64,000 nucleotides of DNA, from assembly GCF_036245645.1 (NCBI RefSeq), contig NZ_BTPE01000013.1, forward strand, positions 62,001-126,000, read 5' to 3'. Within the stretch, counting starts at the first letter, position 1. Every line of letters starts with the position of its first letter. The position numbers and the translations under genes are program-made. This stretch comes from Algoriphagus taiwanensis. Its GTDB lineage: Bacteria > Bacteroidota > Bacteroidia > Cytophagales > Cyclobacteriaceae. Below the pieces are notes generated by a model, which was not told the origin of the DNA, searched no databases, and saw only the letters and a program-made list of their open reading frames with translations. Below are positions 49,935 to 57,513 of this stretch, in pieces.

Positions 49935-51452
49935 TCAAAATCCCAATCCAAGTGCCATAGCAGAAGGATTGAAGTTCAAATCTCTTACTTTGGAAGCTTG
50001 GCCATTACTCAGATTTATGGAGTAAACTCCCACATTGCTGCCTACTCGGAAGACTCCGTAGGCCATATCTGATGTACCACCGATATCAAAACCGTTTCCG
50101 TCCAATACGTCAATACCCAAGGCACCGACCGGCACCAGTACTCCGTCGTTGGGAGGAGATTGTTGATATAGCATGTCCGTTGCAAAATCGATTACATACA
50201 ATACTGTAGAGGTAGTCCCTGCAAATGATTTCGTGTATGCCGCGGCATCGACCATGGGCATTCCCGGATTGAGCATTCCATCCACAGCGACTACAGTTCC
50301 CAAGTCTGGATGAAGCCTTAGATTTTGACCATTTTCTGTCACCAAACGAATTCGGTCGACGGTAGGATTAAAGTCAAAGCCTACTTTCATCCCCTCAATC
50401 ACAGGAGAAAAAGGCATTCCTATTTTAGTCAAGGTCCCGTTTGAAGGGTTGACTGAATAAAGCTGGCTTTGATTGGTGACTGCCAAAAGCTGTCCATTGA
50501 CTGGTCGGTAATCTAATCCAAGCACCTGTTCTCCCATTTCCAAACCTTGAAATTCGACCATACTGAGGTCATCTCCCATGGGATTGAAGCGATACAACCT
50601 TCCTTCAGCATCAGCACCATATGCGATGGGATTGGTTTTAAAAGCAATTCCCAACACATTGACTCCAAATCTCCCCACCCATGAGGCCTGTCCTGTCTCA
50701 AGATTGATTTGATAAAGTCTATACTGATCAGATTCTGTTTTACTCACTGCCAATGCAACCGAATTGTCCGGATTAATATCAAAAGTTGTGGGGCCGTTAA
50801 AATCAACACCCAAATTTCCAACTTCTACCAATCCTCCATCATTTGGCGGCATTTGCATGTACAACTTGTCCTGAGTCAGATCAATATCATAAAGTGTCGT
50901 GGTGGTAGCTCCGGAAACGCTATTGGTATAAGCCACACCATAAATCATCGGATTCATTCCTCCATTGATTCTTCCATCCGTTGCCACGACTGTTCCCAAT
51001 TCAGGGTGCAATCTGAGATTTTGTCCCTGAGCCGTTACCAGTCTGATTCGGTCCACCGTAGGGTTAAAATCCAATGAAACCATCATTCCCTCAATGGAAG
51101 GACTGAAAGGCTGAGTTCCTAAGGGAGTGGCTAAACCGGAGTTTTCATTGATCAGGTAAAGTCTACTTGCAGAGCTTACCCCATATAATTGTCCGGTAGC
51201 AGGTCGGTAATCAATAGATAATATCTGTTCGCCAGAACCCAAGCCGGTGATGGGTACAGTATTGGCAGGAACACTTAGCTCCCCTCCTTCAAAAAAGAGG
51301 AGTTGATTCCCCTCACCCAATACGGTCAGGTCTACCATCGGGGTAGCACCGGGATTGGCTTCTATCGGTTCATTCCCATCTTCACAGGAAGTCAATCCTA
51401 CAACCAATAGAAAGAGGGCCAAGCCCAAAGAAAAATTCAGCTGTTTTTTCAT
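49935..51452 (-). CDS. Lipoprotein with two DUF4394-like domains
   Basis: 505 residues. A lipoprotein signal ends at VGLTSCED (lipidation Cys ~24). The mature part is an internal duplication: the N-half (~45-275) and the C-half (~280-505) each contain LDYRP(A/V)xGQL, the strand block FNPTVDRIRLVT, GQNLRLHP(E/D)LGTVVA and PPNDG-x-LV-x-VG-x-LG. This matches DUF4394, a beta-propeller-like domain of secreted proteins. Two tandem copies in one lipoprotein suggest a full propeller, surface exposed. Function unknown. Monocistronic, with a terminator. Confidence 0.88.
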   Translation of the reverse strand: MKKQLNFSLGLALFLLVVGLTSCEDGNEPIEANPGATPMVDLTVLGEGNQLLFFEGGELSVPANTVPITGLGSGEQILSIDYRPATGQLYGVSSASRLYLINENSGLATPLGTQPFSPSIEGMMVSLDFNPTVDRIRLVTAQGQNLRLHPELGTVVATDGRINGGMNPMIYGVAYTNSVSGATTTTLYDIDLTQDKLYMQMPPNDGGLVEVGNLGVDFNGPTTFDINPDNSVALAVSKTESDQYRLYQINLETGQASWVGRFGVNVLGIAFKTNPIAYGADAEGRLYRFNPMGDDLSMVEFQGLEMGEQVLGLDYRPVNGQLLAVTNQSQLYSVNPSNGTLTKIGMPFSPVIEGMKVGFDFNPTVDRIRLVTENGQNLRLHPDLGTVVAVDGMLNPGMPMVDAAAYTKSFAGTTSTVLYVIDFATDMLYQQSPPNDGVLVPVGALGIDVLDGNGFDIGGTSDMAYGVFRVGSNVGVYSINLSNGQASKVRDLNFNPSAMALGLGF

Positions 51453-51576
51453 AAGCGTATGTAGTTTTTTTGGAAATACGCATTGAATTGTCGAGCTGGA
51501 TTTACCTCAATAAAAAAAACCGAATCCCATTGGACCCGGTCTTTTTCATTAACCCAAACTTATCAACCTATTTATT

Positions 51577-51912
51577 TTATACTGTTTCAAAAGGCCATCT
51601 CATGATGCCTCCTGCCAGATTTTTCAAGTTTTTGAAGCCCATATCAGCCATTATTCCGCAAGCTTGCCCGCTTCGGTTTCCACTTCGGCAATACACGAGG
51701 TAGGTTTTGTCCTTGGGAAGATTTTTGATCTGATTCACAAAATCTCTGGACATGATGTCGAGATTTCTTGCACCGCGGATTTTGCCTCCGGCAAATTCTC
51801 CCGGAGTACGGACATCCAGAATAACGGTGTCGGGCTGCAGCATCAGGTCATGAAAAGGACCTGAGGGAATGTCTTCGTAGTTTTTTGGTGTGGTTTTGAA
51901 GAAGTCAAACAT
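51577..51912 (-). CDS. Rhodanese-domain sulfurtransferase
   Basis: 111 residues, single rhodanese domain. The catalytic Cys is in YLVYCRSGNRSGQACGIM, giving the active loop CRSGNRS, with DVRTPGEFAGGKIRGARNLD upstream. Sulfurtransferases of this kind carry persulfide sulfur to acceptors; cytoplasmic, as there is no signal peptide. A Crp-type operator (51962-51977) and a TAACTTTG box lie directly upstream, so it should have its own promoter within the sulfur regulon rather than depend on the genes above. Confidence 0.93.
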   Translation of the reverse strand: MFDFFKTTPKNYEDIPSGPFHDLMLQPDTVILDVRTPGEFAGGKIRGARNLDIMSRDFVNQIKNLPKDKTYLVYCRSGNRSGQACGIMADMGFKNLKNLAGGIMRWPFETV

Positions 51913-51931
51913 GGTTGTTTTATTTTTTCTT

Positions 51932-51977
51932 CAAAGTTACCCCACTTGCATCCTGACTATCAGTAATAAAAGTCACT
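51932..51977 (-). promoter_or_regulatory. Rhodanese promoter: Crp-type operator and -7 box
   Basis: On the minus strand: operator AGTGACTTTTATTACT (51962-51977), 22 nt, then TAACTTTG (51932-51939), an exact TAnnTTTG. The start codon follows 19 nt after the box. The operator matches the sites at 53969, 55825 and 55894. Confidence 0.72.
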
Positions 51978-51986
51978 TGCAGAGAT

Positions 51987-52244
51987 TCAGCCTTTGGCTG
52001 GTGTGAATTTCTTTTTAACCTCCAAGAAAGAAAGTCGAATCAAGAGCACCCATGGAATCCCGTGCATGAGCAAGTCACCCCAATCGATGAGTTTCATTCC
52101 CACAGCTCCACCTGCCACCCAGCGAAGTTTCCCCCAGATGTGAGGTTCTTGAGTGATTGGAGCCAGACCCAGCGCCAGACAAAGGACGATGACAAAGCTC
52201 CAACTGTTGTAAAAGACTTTTCGGTTTAGTTCTTTTTGTTCCAC
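51987..52244 (-). CDS. Small membrane protein of the sulfur cluster
   Basis: 85 residues if started at the GTG at 52244, or 92 from a TTG at 52265; both overlap the desaturase gene (19-40 nt). Two hydrophobic segments: SWSFVIVLCLALGLAPIT and GGAVGMKLIDWGDLLMHGIP / WVLLIRLSFLEV. No family is recognised. Being overlapped with the desaturase-family gene suggests co-translation, possibly a partner. Its C-terminus is basic (KKKFTPAKG). Confidence 0.65.
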   Translation of the reverse strand: MEQKELNRKVFYNSWSFVIVLCLALGLAPITQEPHIWGKLRWVAGGAVGMKLIDWGDLLMHGIPWVLLIRLSFLEVKKKFTPAKG

Positions 52245-53101
52245 GGGTAGGTGATTTGTTGCCAAAAGGTCTTGGGAAATTCTTCCACATGCTCAAAACC
52301 CAGCGGTTCGTTTTCATTCTCGTTGGGAATGTAAGCGGTCCCAAACAGGTAATCCCAAAGGCTTAATGAAATCCCATAATTCACTCCATGGCTGCCCTCA
52401 GGCAAGTGCTTGGCATGATGCCAAAGGTGCATGACCGGGTTATTCAGGACATATTTCAATGGGCCGTAGGTGATTTTAATATTGGCATGGTTGAGATGAC
52501 CGATGGCGATGGTGAAGATGTGCAGGATAAAGAAATCATCCAGTCCAAACCCAATCATTGCCAAAGGAATGTATTGGACAGATTTGTACACGATCGTCTC
52601 CATCCAATGATAGCGAAGGTGAGCAGCAAAGCCCATTTGCTCCACAGAGTGGTGAACCTTGTGAAACTCCCAAAGCCAAGGACTTCTGTGCAGCCATCTG
52701 TGCACATTCCATTGGATAAAATCCGCTACCACAAACATGAGCAGAAATTGAGCCCAACCAGGCCAGGAAGCCACGTGGATTGCTACCAAATTGGAAATCC
52801 CAAATAGGCCCAGAAAGTCATTGAAGGCTTCTACTGCCACATTGGACAGGGAATTGTAAACGACTAAGGAGAAAAGAAAAAAGTTGAAAAACATGTAAAA
52901 GGCATCCAGCCAGAAATCCTTACGGAAAGCAGGCTGATTTTTCCTCCATGGAAAAACCAATTCCAGTACCCAAACCAGAAGAGATAATCCGACTAGCCAA
53001 TAAAAGTAATTGTGCCAAGATGGATAGAGTACCTCGGATTTGAGGTAGTTCCAGTATCCGTAATACCCGTCAAGAAAGATTTTGAAATACTCGCTAAGCA
53101 T
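52226..53101 (-). CDS. Sterol desaturase (fatty acid hydroxylase)-family membrane di-iron protein
   Basis: 291 residues with about four to five membrane helices. The His-box metal ligands are present: HRWLH (box 1), HKVHHS (box 2) and HLWHH (box 3), with an additional HLNH between. This family hydroxylates or desaturates lipids and sterols. Its place between the small membrane protein and the TauE/SafE exporter, in the same direction and spaced 4 nt from the exporter gene, is unexpected for a lipid enzyme. The substrate is unknown. Confidence 0.9.
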   Translation of the reverse strand: MLSEYFKIFLDGYYGYWNYLKSEVLYPSWHNYFYWLVGLSLLVWVLELVFPWRKNQPAFRKDFWLDAFYMFFNFFLFSLVVYNSLSNVAVEAFNDFLGLFGISNLVAIHVASWPGWAQFLLMFVVADFIQWNVHRWLHRSPWLWEFHKVHHSVEQMGFAAHLRYHWMETIVYKSVQYIPLAMIGFGLDDFFILHIFTIAIGHLNHANIKITYGPLKYVLNNPVMHLWHHAKHLPEGSHGVNYGISLSLWDYLFGTAYIPNENENEPLGFEHVEEFPKTFWQQITYPWNKKN

Positions 53102-53105
53102 AGCT

Positions 53106-53912
53106 TTATAGACTCATTAATTCTTTTGCAATGATGTAGACACCCATCACGAGTACAAACCAGCCAAACCCCTTTTTCAGAGCTTTCTCATTGATTTTCT
53201 TGGAAAGGGCGCTTCCGATAAATATCCCCACAATGGACAATCCGGTAAAGATCAACAACATGTTCCAGTCGATGGTTTGGGTAGACACATCTCCCAAAAA
53301 TCCAATCAAAGATTTGGCTGCAATAATGAGCAGGGAGGTCCCCACAGCCATTTTCATAGGTAATCTGGCCAAAAGCACCAAAGCCGGAATGATCAAAAAC
53401 CCTCCACCGGCACCGACAATCCCTGTAATCAATCCTACCACAGACCCTTCCAGTGCGATCATCGGGAAGTTGAACTTAATCTCCTCATTTTCATCACAAT
53501 CGACACACTTCTTATTCCGAATCATTGAAATAGACGCTGCAAGCATGATGAGAGCGAAAAACACCATGATCCCTATATTTTTGGTGATCTCCGCACTGCC
53601 CAAAGTGAAAAGCGGGTCAGGCAAAGCCGGAACCAAGAACTTCCTGGTCAGAAATACTGCGATAAAGGAAGGAATGGCAAATACGATAGCCGTCTTGTAG
53701 TTGACCAAGCCTTTCTTCATATAGGTACCCGCACCAACCAAAGAGGTGGATCCTACCACAAAAAGGGAATATGCCGTGGCCAAAACTGGGTCCACTCCCA
53801 GAATGTAAACCAATACCGGAACGGTAAGGATAGAACCTCCGCCCCCGATAAGTCCCAAACTCACTCCAATCAATATTGCGGCTGCAAATCCAATAAGGAC
53901 AACAATATCCAT
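53106..53912 (-). CDS. TauE/SafE-family sulfite/sulfur-anion exporter
   Basis: 268 residues from the ATG at 53912 (longer starts upstream lack support). Eight or so membrane helices in two halves. The duplicated family motif is seen as GLIGGGGSILTVPVLVYILG and VGAGGGFLIIPALVLLARLP. A hydrophilic loop near the middle holds KKCVDCDENEE, a Cys-x2-Cys. The family exports sulfite, sulfoacetate or thiosulfate. It heads the operon with the desaturase-family and small membrane genes and has a Crp-type operator and TACTTTTG box upstream. Confidence 0.9.
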   Translation of the reverse strand: MDIVVLIGFAAAILIGVSLGLIGGGGSILTVPVLVYILGVDPVLATAYSLFVVGSTSLVGAGTYMKKGLVNYKTAIVFAIPSFIAVFLTRKFLVPALPDPLFTLGSAEITKNIGIMVFFALIMLAASISMIRNKKCVDCDENEEIKFNFPMIALEGSVVGLITGIVGAGGGFLIIPALVLLARLPMKMAVGTSLLIIAAKSLIGFLGDVSTQTIDWNMLLIFTGLSIVGIFIGSALSKKINEKALKKGFGWFVLVMGVYIIAKELMSL

Positions 53913-53938
53913 AGTCTTTTTTTTTAGATTTCTGTCCA

Positions 53939-53984
53939 CAAAAGTAGGTGGACCAGAAGCCGGGAAGCGGTGACAAATGTTACA
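53939..53984 (-). promoter_or_regulatory. TauE promoter: Crp-type operator and -7 box
   Basis: On the minus strand: operator TGTAACATTTGTCACC (53969-53984), 22 nt, then TACTTTTG (53939-53946), an exact TAnnTTTG. There is no -33 TTTG, so activation would be needed. Confidence 0.75.
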
Positions 53985-54317
53985 TGCCAACTTACAAACC
54001 CCGACCATTTACAAGCTTGCCCTCAGGAAACCCTGCTCTCTCTGGCAAAATCCTATAAAATTCTGCTCAATGCTTTAATCCTGTTTTTCACAGTCTCTTC
54101 CAAAGGTAATCATCCCTTTCCAGTGGAGACTTAATCCTGGCATTTCTGATTAAATCAACTTGCTTCCAAGAAAAGGAAAAGCTTCAGGAATTGCCAATTC
54201 CTTTTTCTGATAGAATCAATTCTGGAATAAGCTGTATGAAATTTCCATTAATATCTATTTCGAAAAGGAATTTAACGATTGATAAATCTTAAATTAACGA
54301 GTACAAACTACACCCCT
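53985..54317. other. Intergenic region upstream of the universal stress gene
   Basis: About 330 bp with no credible ORF. I see no copy of the Crp-type operator here, in contrast with its four neighbours. A region near 54230-54260 (AATTTCCATTAATATC) is AT-rich and could carry the stress-gene promoter. Confidence 0.5.
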
Positions 54318-55121
54318 ATGAAGATCATTGTCCCTGTAGACTTTTCTCCCAATTCCATTAAGGCGCTTGAACTAGCCGTAACTATGGCTGGAAAAAAACA
54401 TGGACAAGTCATCCTAGTCCATGTGATCGAGATAGTCTATGATTTTGCATCTCAGGCAGCCATAGCTCTGGAATCCATGTATCGAGATGGAGAAAAACAG
54501 CTAAATGCCCTCACCAAAACTTATACAGCATCTGAGGTCAAAATGAGCCACAAATTACTGGAAGGAAGTCCGGCTATTGCTGTTGCCAGATTGGCGGAGG
54601 AGGAAAATGCTACCCTCATTCTGATGGGAACAAAGGGCGCTAGCGGGATCAATAAAGTCCTGATTGGATCTACAGCTGTAAATATGATTCGAGAGGCGAC
54701 CTGTCCGGTATTAATCATTCCCGAAAAGGCCAATATCGCTGGTATCAAAAAAGTGACGTTGGCACTAGAATTTGCCAATCATGAGGAGAAGTTTATCGAT
54801 TGGATCGTGAATATGTCCCAGCGTTGGCAATTGGGATTGGAATTTTTACATGTCCAGACTCAGCAGGAATTCCGGGACCAGCTTTCTGTGCTGGGACTGG
54901 AAAAATATTTAGAAAAAAAATACCCAGAGCTACCGGTAAGAATCCACACGTATTATGCAGAATCTGCTTCTGCAGGTTTGGAGGAATACCTGGATGAGCA
55001 TGAAAACACCATCCTCGTTATGTGTCATGAGCATAAGAATTTGTGGAAGCAAATTTTGGAAAAAAGCGAGTCGGTAGCCATGGCTTACCATACCCATATT
55101 CCGCTCCTGATCATGAATTGA
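54318..55121 (+). CDS. Universal stress protein with two UspA-like domains
   Basis: 267 residues from the ATG at 54318. The N-terminal domain is a clear UspA: MKIIVPVDFSPNSIKALELA and the ATP-binding GTKGASGINKVLIGSTAVNM with the GxGSTA-type loop, then CPVLIIPEKA. The second half (VTLALEFANHEEKFIDWIVN onward) is more divergent and lacks a clear ATP motif, as in many two-domain Usp proteins. It ends head-to-head with the regulator gene, their stop codons abutting. Cytoplasmic; its link to sulfur stress is by position only. Confidence 0.9.
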   Translation: MKIIVPVDFSPNSIKALELAVTMAGKKHGQVILVHVIEIVYDFASQAAIALESMYRDGEKQLNALTKTYTASEVKMSHKLLEGSPAIAVARLAEEENATLILMGTKGASGINKVLIGSTAVNMIREATCPVLIIPEKANIAGIKKVTLALEFANHEEKFIDWIVNMSQRWQLGLEFLHVQTQQEFRDQLSVLGLEKYLEKKYPELPVRIHTYYAESASAGLEEYLDEHENTILVMCHEHKNLWKQILEKSESVAMAYHTHIPLLIMN

Positions 55122-55778
55122 TCATTTGCTGATCAACTCTTCAAAATCATCCCGGATGTAGATCACATTTCTTCCCAGTTCAATCCATTTTTTCTTCTCC
55201 AATTGCTTCAGAAGACGGGAAATTACCTCCCTCGAAGTACCCAATTCATTGGCTATTTCCTGATGGGTAGTGTGCAGTTCATTGGCTTTGAGCTGCTTCA
55301 TTTTGGTGACGATATAGCGCATCAGTCGCTCATCCATCCGTTTAAATGCGACTGCATCGAGAGCAATAAGCATTTCCCGGAATCGCTGCTGATAGGTACT
55401 GGACACAAAATCTTTCCACTGCTTGAATTCATCGACCCACTGCTCGTGAATCTGAACTGGGATAAAAATTATCGTGGCATCTTCCTCCACTACAGCTTTT
55501 ATTTCACTTGGCTTGGCTGCCGAGCAGCAGGTGAGAGAAAGTGCGCAGGTCTCCCCCTCTTCCAGGTAATACAAAAACAACTCTTTCCCATCTTCATCCA
55601 TTCTCATGATTTTGATGGAACCGTCAATCACCAAAGGAACTGCCTTTATAAATTGGCCTGGTTCCATGAGTGTTTTTCCGGATGGCAAGTGCATGACTTG
55701 ACCTTTGTCCAAAATGGCCTGAAGCAATTTTGGATCGGTTAATTCGGGTAAGGATTGCTTGAGCTTTTCTAGTGTCAT
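55122..55778 (-). CDS. Crp/Fnr-family transcriptional regulator (likely sulfur-responsive)
   Basis: 218 residues from the ATG at 55778. N-terminal cyclic-nucleotide-type beta-roll (MHLPSGKTLMEPGQFIKAVP, then DGKELFLYYLEEGE), then a dimer helix and a winged HTH at ~168-195: THQEIANELGTSREVISRLL. The recognition helix S-R-E-V-I-S-R carries the R-E-x3-R of E. coli CRP, which contacts GTGA. Cys78, Cys84 and Cys85 (ETCALSLTCC) sit in the sensor domain and could form a per- or disulfide switch (inference). The cAMP-contacting residues of CRP are not evident. Four GTGA-type sites occur nearby, one in front of this gene. Confidence 0.9.
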   Translation of the reverse strand: MTLEKLKQSLPELTDPKLLQAILDKGQVMHLPSGKTLMEPGQFIKAVPLVIDGSIKIMRMDEDGKELFLYYLEEGETCALSLTCCSAAKPSEIKAVVEEDATIIFIPVQIHEQWVDEFKQWKDFVSSTYQQRFREMLIALDAVAFKRMDERLMRYIVTKMKQLKANELHTTHQEIANELGTSREVISRLLKQLEKKKWIELGRNVIYIRDDFEELISK

Positions 55779-55794
55779 TTTCAAAAACAATTTG

Positions 55795-55840
55795 CAAAAA
55801 TGTCCTGGGGACACATACGAATTTAGTGATAAATGTCACT
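55795..55840 (-). promoter_or_regulatory. Regulator gene promoter: Crp-type operator and -7 box
   Basis: On the minus strand: operator AGTGACATTTATCACT (55825-55840), 22 nt, then CATTTTTG (55795-55802), one mismatch to TAnnTTTG. It lies 46 nt upstream of the regulator start and suggests autoregulation. Confidence 0.72.
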
Positions 55841-55863
55841 TGGAAAAACCATTCTTCATCTTC

Positions 55864-55887
55864 CCTGATCTCTTTCAAAAGATCAGG
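55864..55887. repeat. Short inverted repeat between the two operators
   Basis: CCTGATC (55864-55870) and GATCAGG (55881-55887) with a 10-nt loop, lying between the divergent operators. It is not GTGA-type; a separate binding site or a structured 5' region is possible. Confidence 0.6.
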
Positions 55888-55893
55888 CGAAAA

Positions 55894-55938
55894 GGTGACA
55901 ATTATCACCAATTTTAATAAAGGAGCTAAGTACCTTTC
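55894..55938 (+). promoter_or_regulatory. SQR promoter: Crp-type operator and -7 box
   Basis: Operator GGTGACAATTATCACC (55894-55909), the most symmetric of the four, then 21 nt and TACCTTTC (55931-55938), one mismatch to TAnnTTTG. The SQR start is ~118 nt further. Confidence 0.7.
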
Positions 55939-56056
55939 TTCCAGTTAATAAAAACCCAGGACTAATTGACTGGATCAGATTCTGCGGAAAAAGGTGAAAG
56001 AGTTTTCCTTCCTCTATTTCCAAAAATCAAAAATTCCAGAAGAAACCCTTAATCAA

Positions 56057-57319
56057 ATGAAACATTATCAAATTTTGATCATTGGCGGAGGAACTGCCGG
56101 GATCACCATCGCAGCCCAACTGAAAAGAAAGGATTCCTCTCTGAATATCGGATTGATCGAACCTTCTGAAAAACATTATTATCAGCCCGCCTGGACCTTG
56201 GTAGGTGCCGGTGCTTTTGATTTCAAAGAAACTGAAAGAGATGAAGCAGACTACATCCCAAAAGGAGTAGAATGGATCAAGGATAAGGCTACTGCGATAG
56301 ATCCGGATCTCAATCAGGTTTCGACAGCCAATTCAGGAGATTTCACCTACGACTATTTGATTCCTGTTCCAGGCTTGGTGATGGCTCCGGAACTTTTACC
56401 TGGCCTTACTGAAGCGATGGACAAAGGAGTGGTTTGCTCCAACTACACCGATCCAGAGCACACTTGGGAAGTACTTCAAAACTTCAAAGGCGGAAATGCA
56501 GTGTTTACTCAGCCAACCACTCCGATCAAATGCGGGGGTGCTCCGCAAAAGATCATGTATATGGCGGAGGATTACTTCCGTAAAAAAGGAATCCGTGACA
56601 AAACCAATGTCCTTTTTGCCACCCCTGGGACGGTCATCTTTGGAGTTCCGGAGTTTGCCAAGACGCTGAATAAAATCATTCACGACCGGAACATCATTTT
56701 CAAACCTTTCTACGCACCAATCAAAATTGATCCCGAAAAGCAGGAAATCTACTTTCAATATTCCAAACCGGGAGAAAGTAACTGTACCATCATGGAGGGA
56801 AATCCCCTTGGGGAAGAGCTGACCGGGGCTACAGAAATCAAAGTGCATTACGACATGCTGCATCTGGCCCCACCTCAGGCGGCTCCAAAGTTTATCCGCG
56901 ATTCCAAGGTTTCCATCCAGGAAGGCCCTGGAAAAGGCTGGATAGATGTGGACATTCATACCATGCAGCATAAGCGATATCCGAATATTTTCTCCATCGG
57001 AGACGTGGCCCATCTGCCTACAGCCAAAACCGGTGCAGCGATCCGCAAGCAAGCGCCCGTCCTGGTTGAAAATCTGCTTAGACTTATCCAATCCGGTAAT
57101 GTTGGAAGTAAATCCTACGAAGGATACTCTTCCTGCCCTATCGTCACCGGCTACGGCAAAATGTTGCTTTGCGAGTTTAAATACGACAACGTGAAGGATA
57201 GCGACCCGATGATCTCGACCTTCGTCGACACTACCAAAGAGCAGTACAGCATGTGGTTGCTCAAGAAATACGGATTGCCATTTATGTATTGGAATCTGAT
57301 GCTGAGAGGAAAAGCCTAA
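56057..57319 (+). CDS. sqr: Sulfide:quinone oxidoreductase, type II
   Basis: Oxidises sulfide to sulfane sulfur and passes electrons to quinone at the membrane surface. 420 residues from the ATG at 56057 (an upstream GTG at 55994 is open but the homology begins at MKHYQILIIGGG). FAD-binding GGGTAG at ~10-15. The catalytic cysteines are Cys159 in PIKCGGAPQKIMY and Cys360 in YSSCPIVTGYGKM, which match the two reactive Cys of human SQRDL. FSIGDVAHLPTAKTGAAIRK is the second FAD motif. A C-terminal amphipathic stretch (YSMWLLKKYGLPFMYWNLML) should anchor it. A Crp-type operator lies upstream. Confidence 0.94.
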   Translation: MKHYQILIIGGGTAGITIAAQLKRKDSSLNIGLIEPSEKHYYQPAWTLVGAGAFDFKETERDEADYIPKGVEWIKDKATAIDPDLNQVSTANSGDFTYDYLIPVPGLVMAPELLPGLTEAMDKGVVCSNYTDPEHTWEVLQNFKGGNAVFTQPTTPIKCGGAPQKIMYMAEDYFRKKGIRDKTNVLFATPGTVIFGVPEFAKTLNKIIHDRNIIFKPFYAPIKIDPEKQEIYFQYSKPGESNCTIMEGNPLGEELTGATEIKVHYDMLHLAPPQAAPKFIRDSKVSIQEGPGKGWIDVDIHTMQHKRYPNIFSIGDVAHLPTAKTGAAIRKQAPVLVENLLRLIQSGNVGSKSYEGYSSCPIVTGYGKMLLCEFKYDNVKDSDPMISTFVDTTKEQYSMWLLKKYGLPFMYWNLMLRGKA

Positions 57320-57339
57320 GTCCACCCTCCTTAAATCCG

Positions 57340-57402
57340 AAGAAGGAAAGTCTCCAAGGCTCAGGAAATGTATCTGAGCATGGTGCTTTCCTTCTTTTTT
57401 TT
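57340..57402 (+). terminator. Terminator after SQR
   Basis: AAGAAGGAAAG (57340-57350) pairs with CTTTCCTTCTT (57386-57396), followed by T-rich sequence to 57402. CTCAGG/CTGAG forms a small inner stem. Confidence 0.8.
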
Positions 57403-57513
57403 GAAATAAGAACAAATCAAGAAGAAGCAATTGCTACCAAAAAGCCCATTCTATTCCATCTGAATAAAATATTTTGGATTAATTCGCGGCTTACTTTTGC
57501 TTTGCACCTAGCT

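Noticed and set aside
55118..55136. TTGATCA-TTTGC-TGATCAA inverted repeat, which resembles an Fnr box (TTGAT-N4-ATCAA).
   Set aside because: It spans the stop codons of two convergent genes and not a promoter, lacks a T-tail, and the regulator's helix fits GTGA rather than TTGAT sites.
56396..57430. A 344-residue open frame on the strand opposite SQR.
   Set aside because: It overlaps SQR almost wholly, has no recognisable motif, and SQR shows a full set of family residues.
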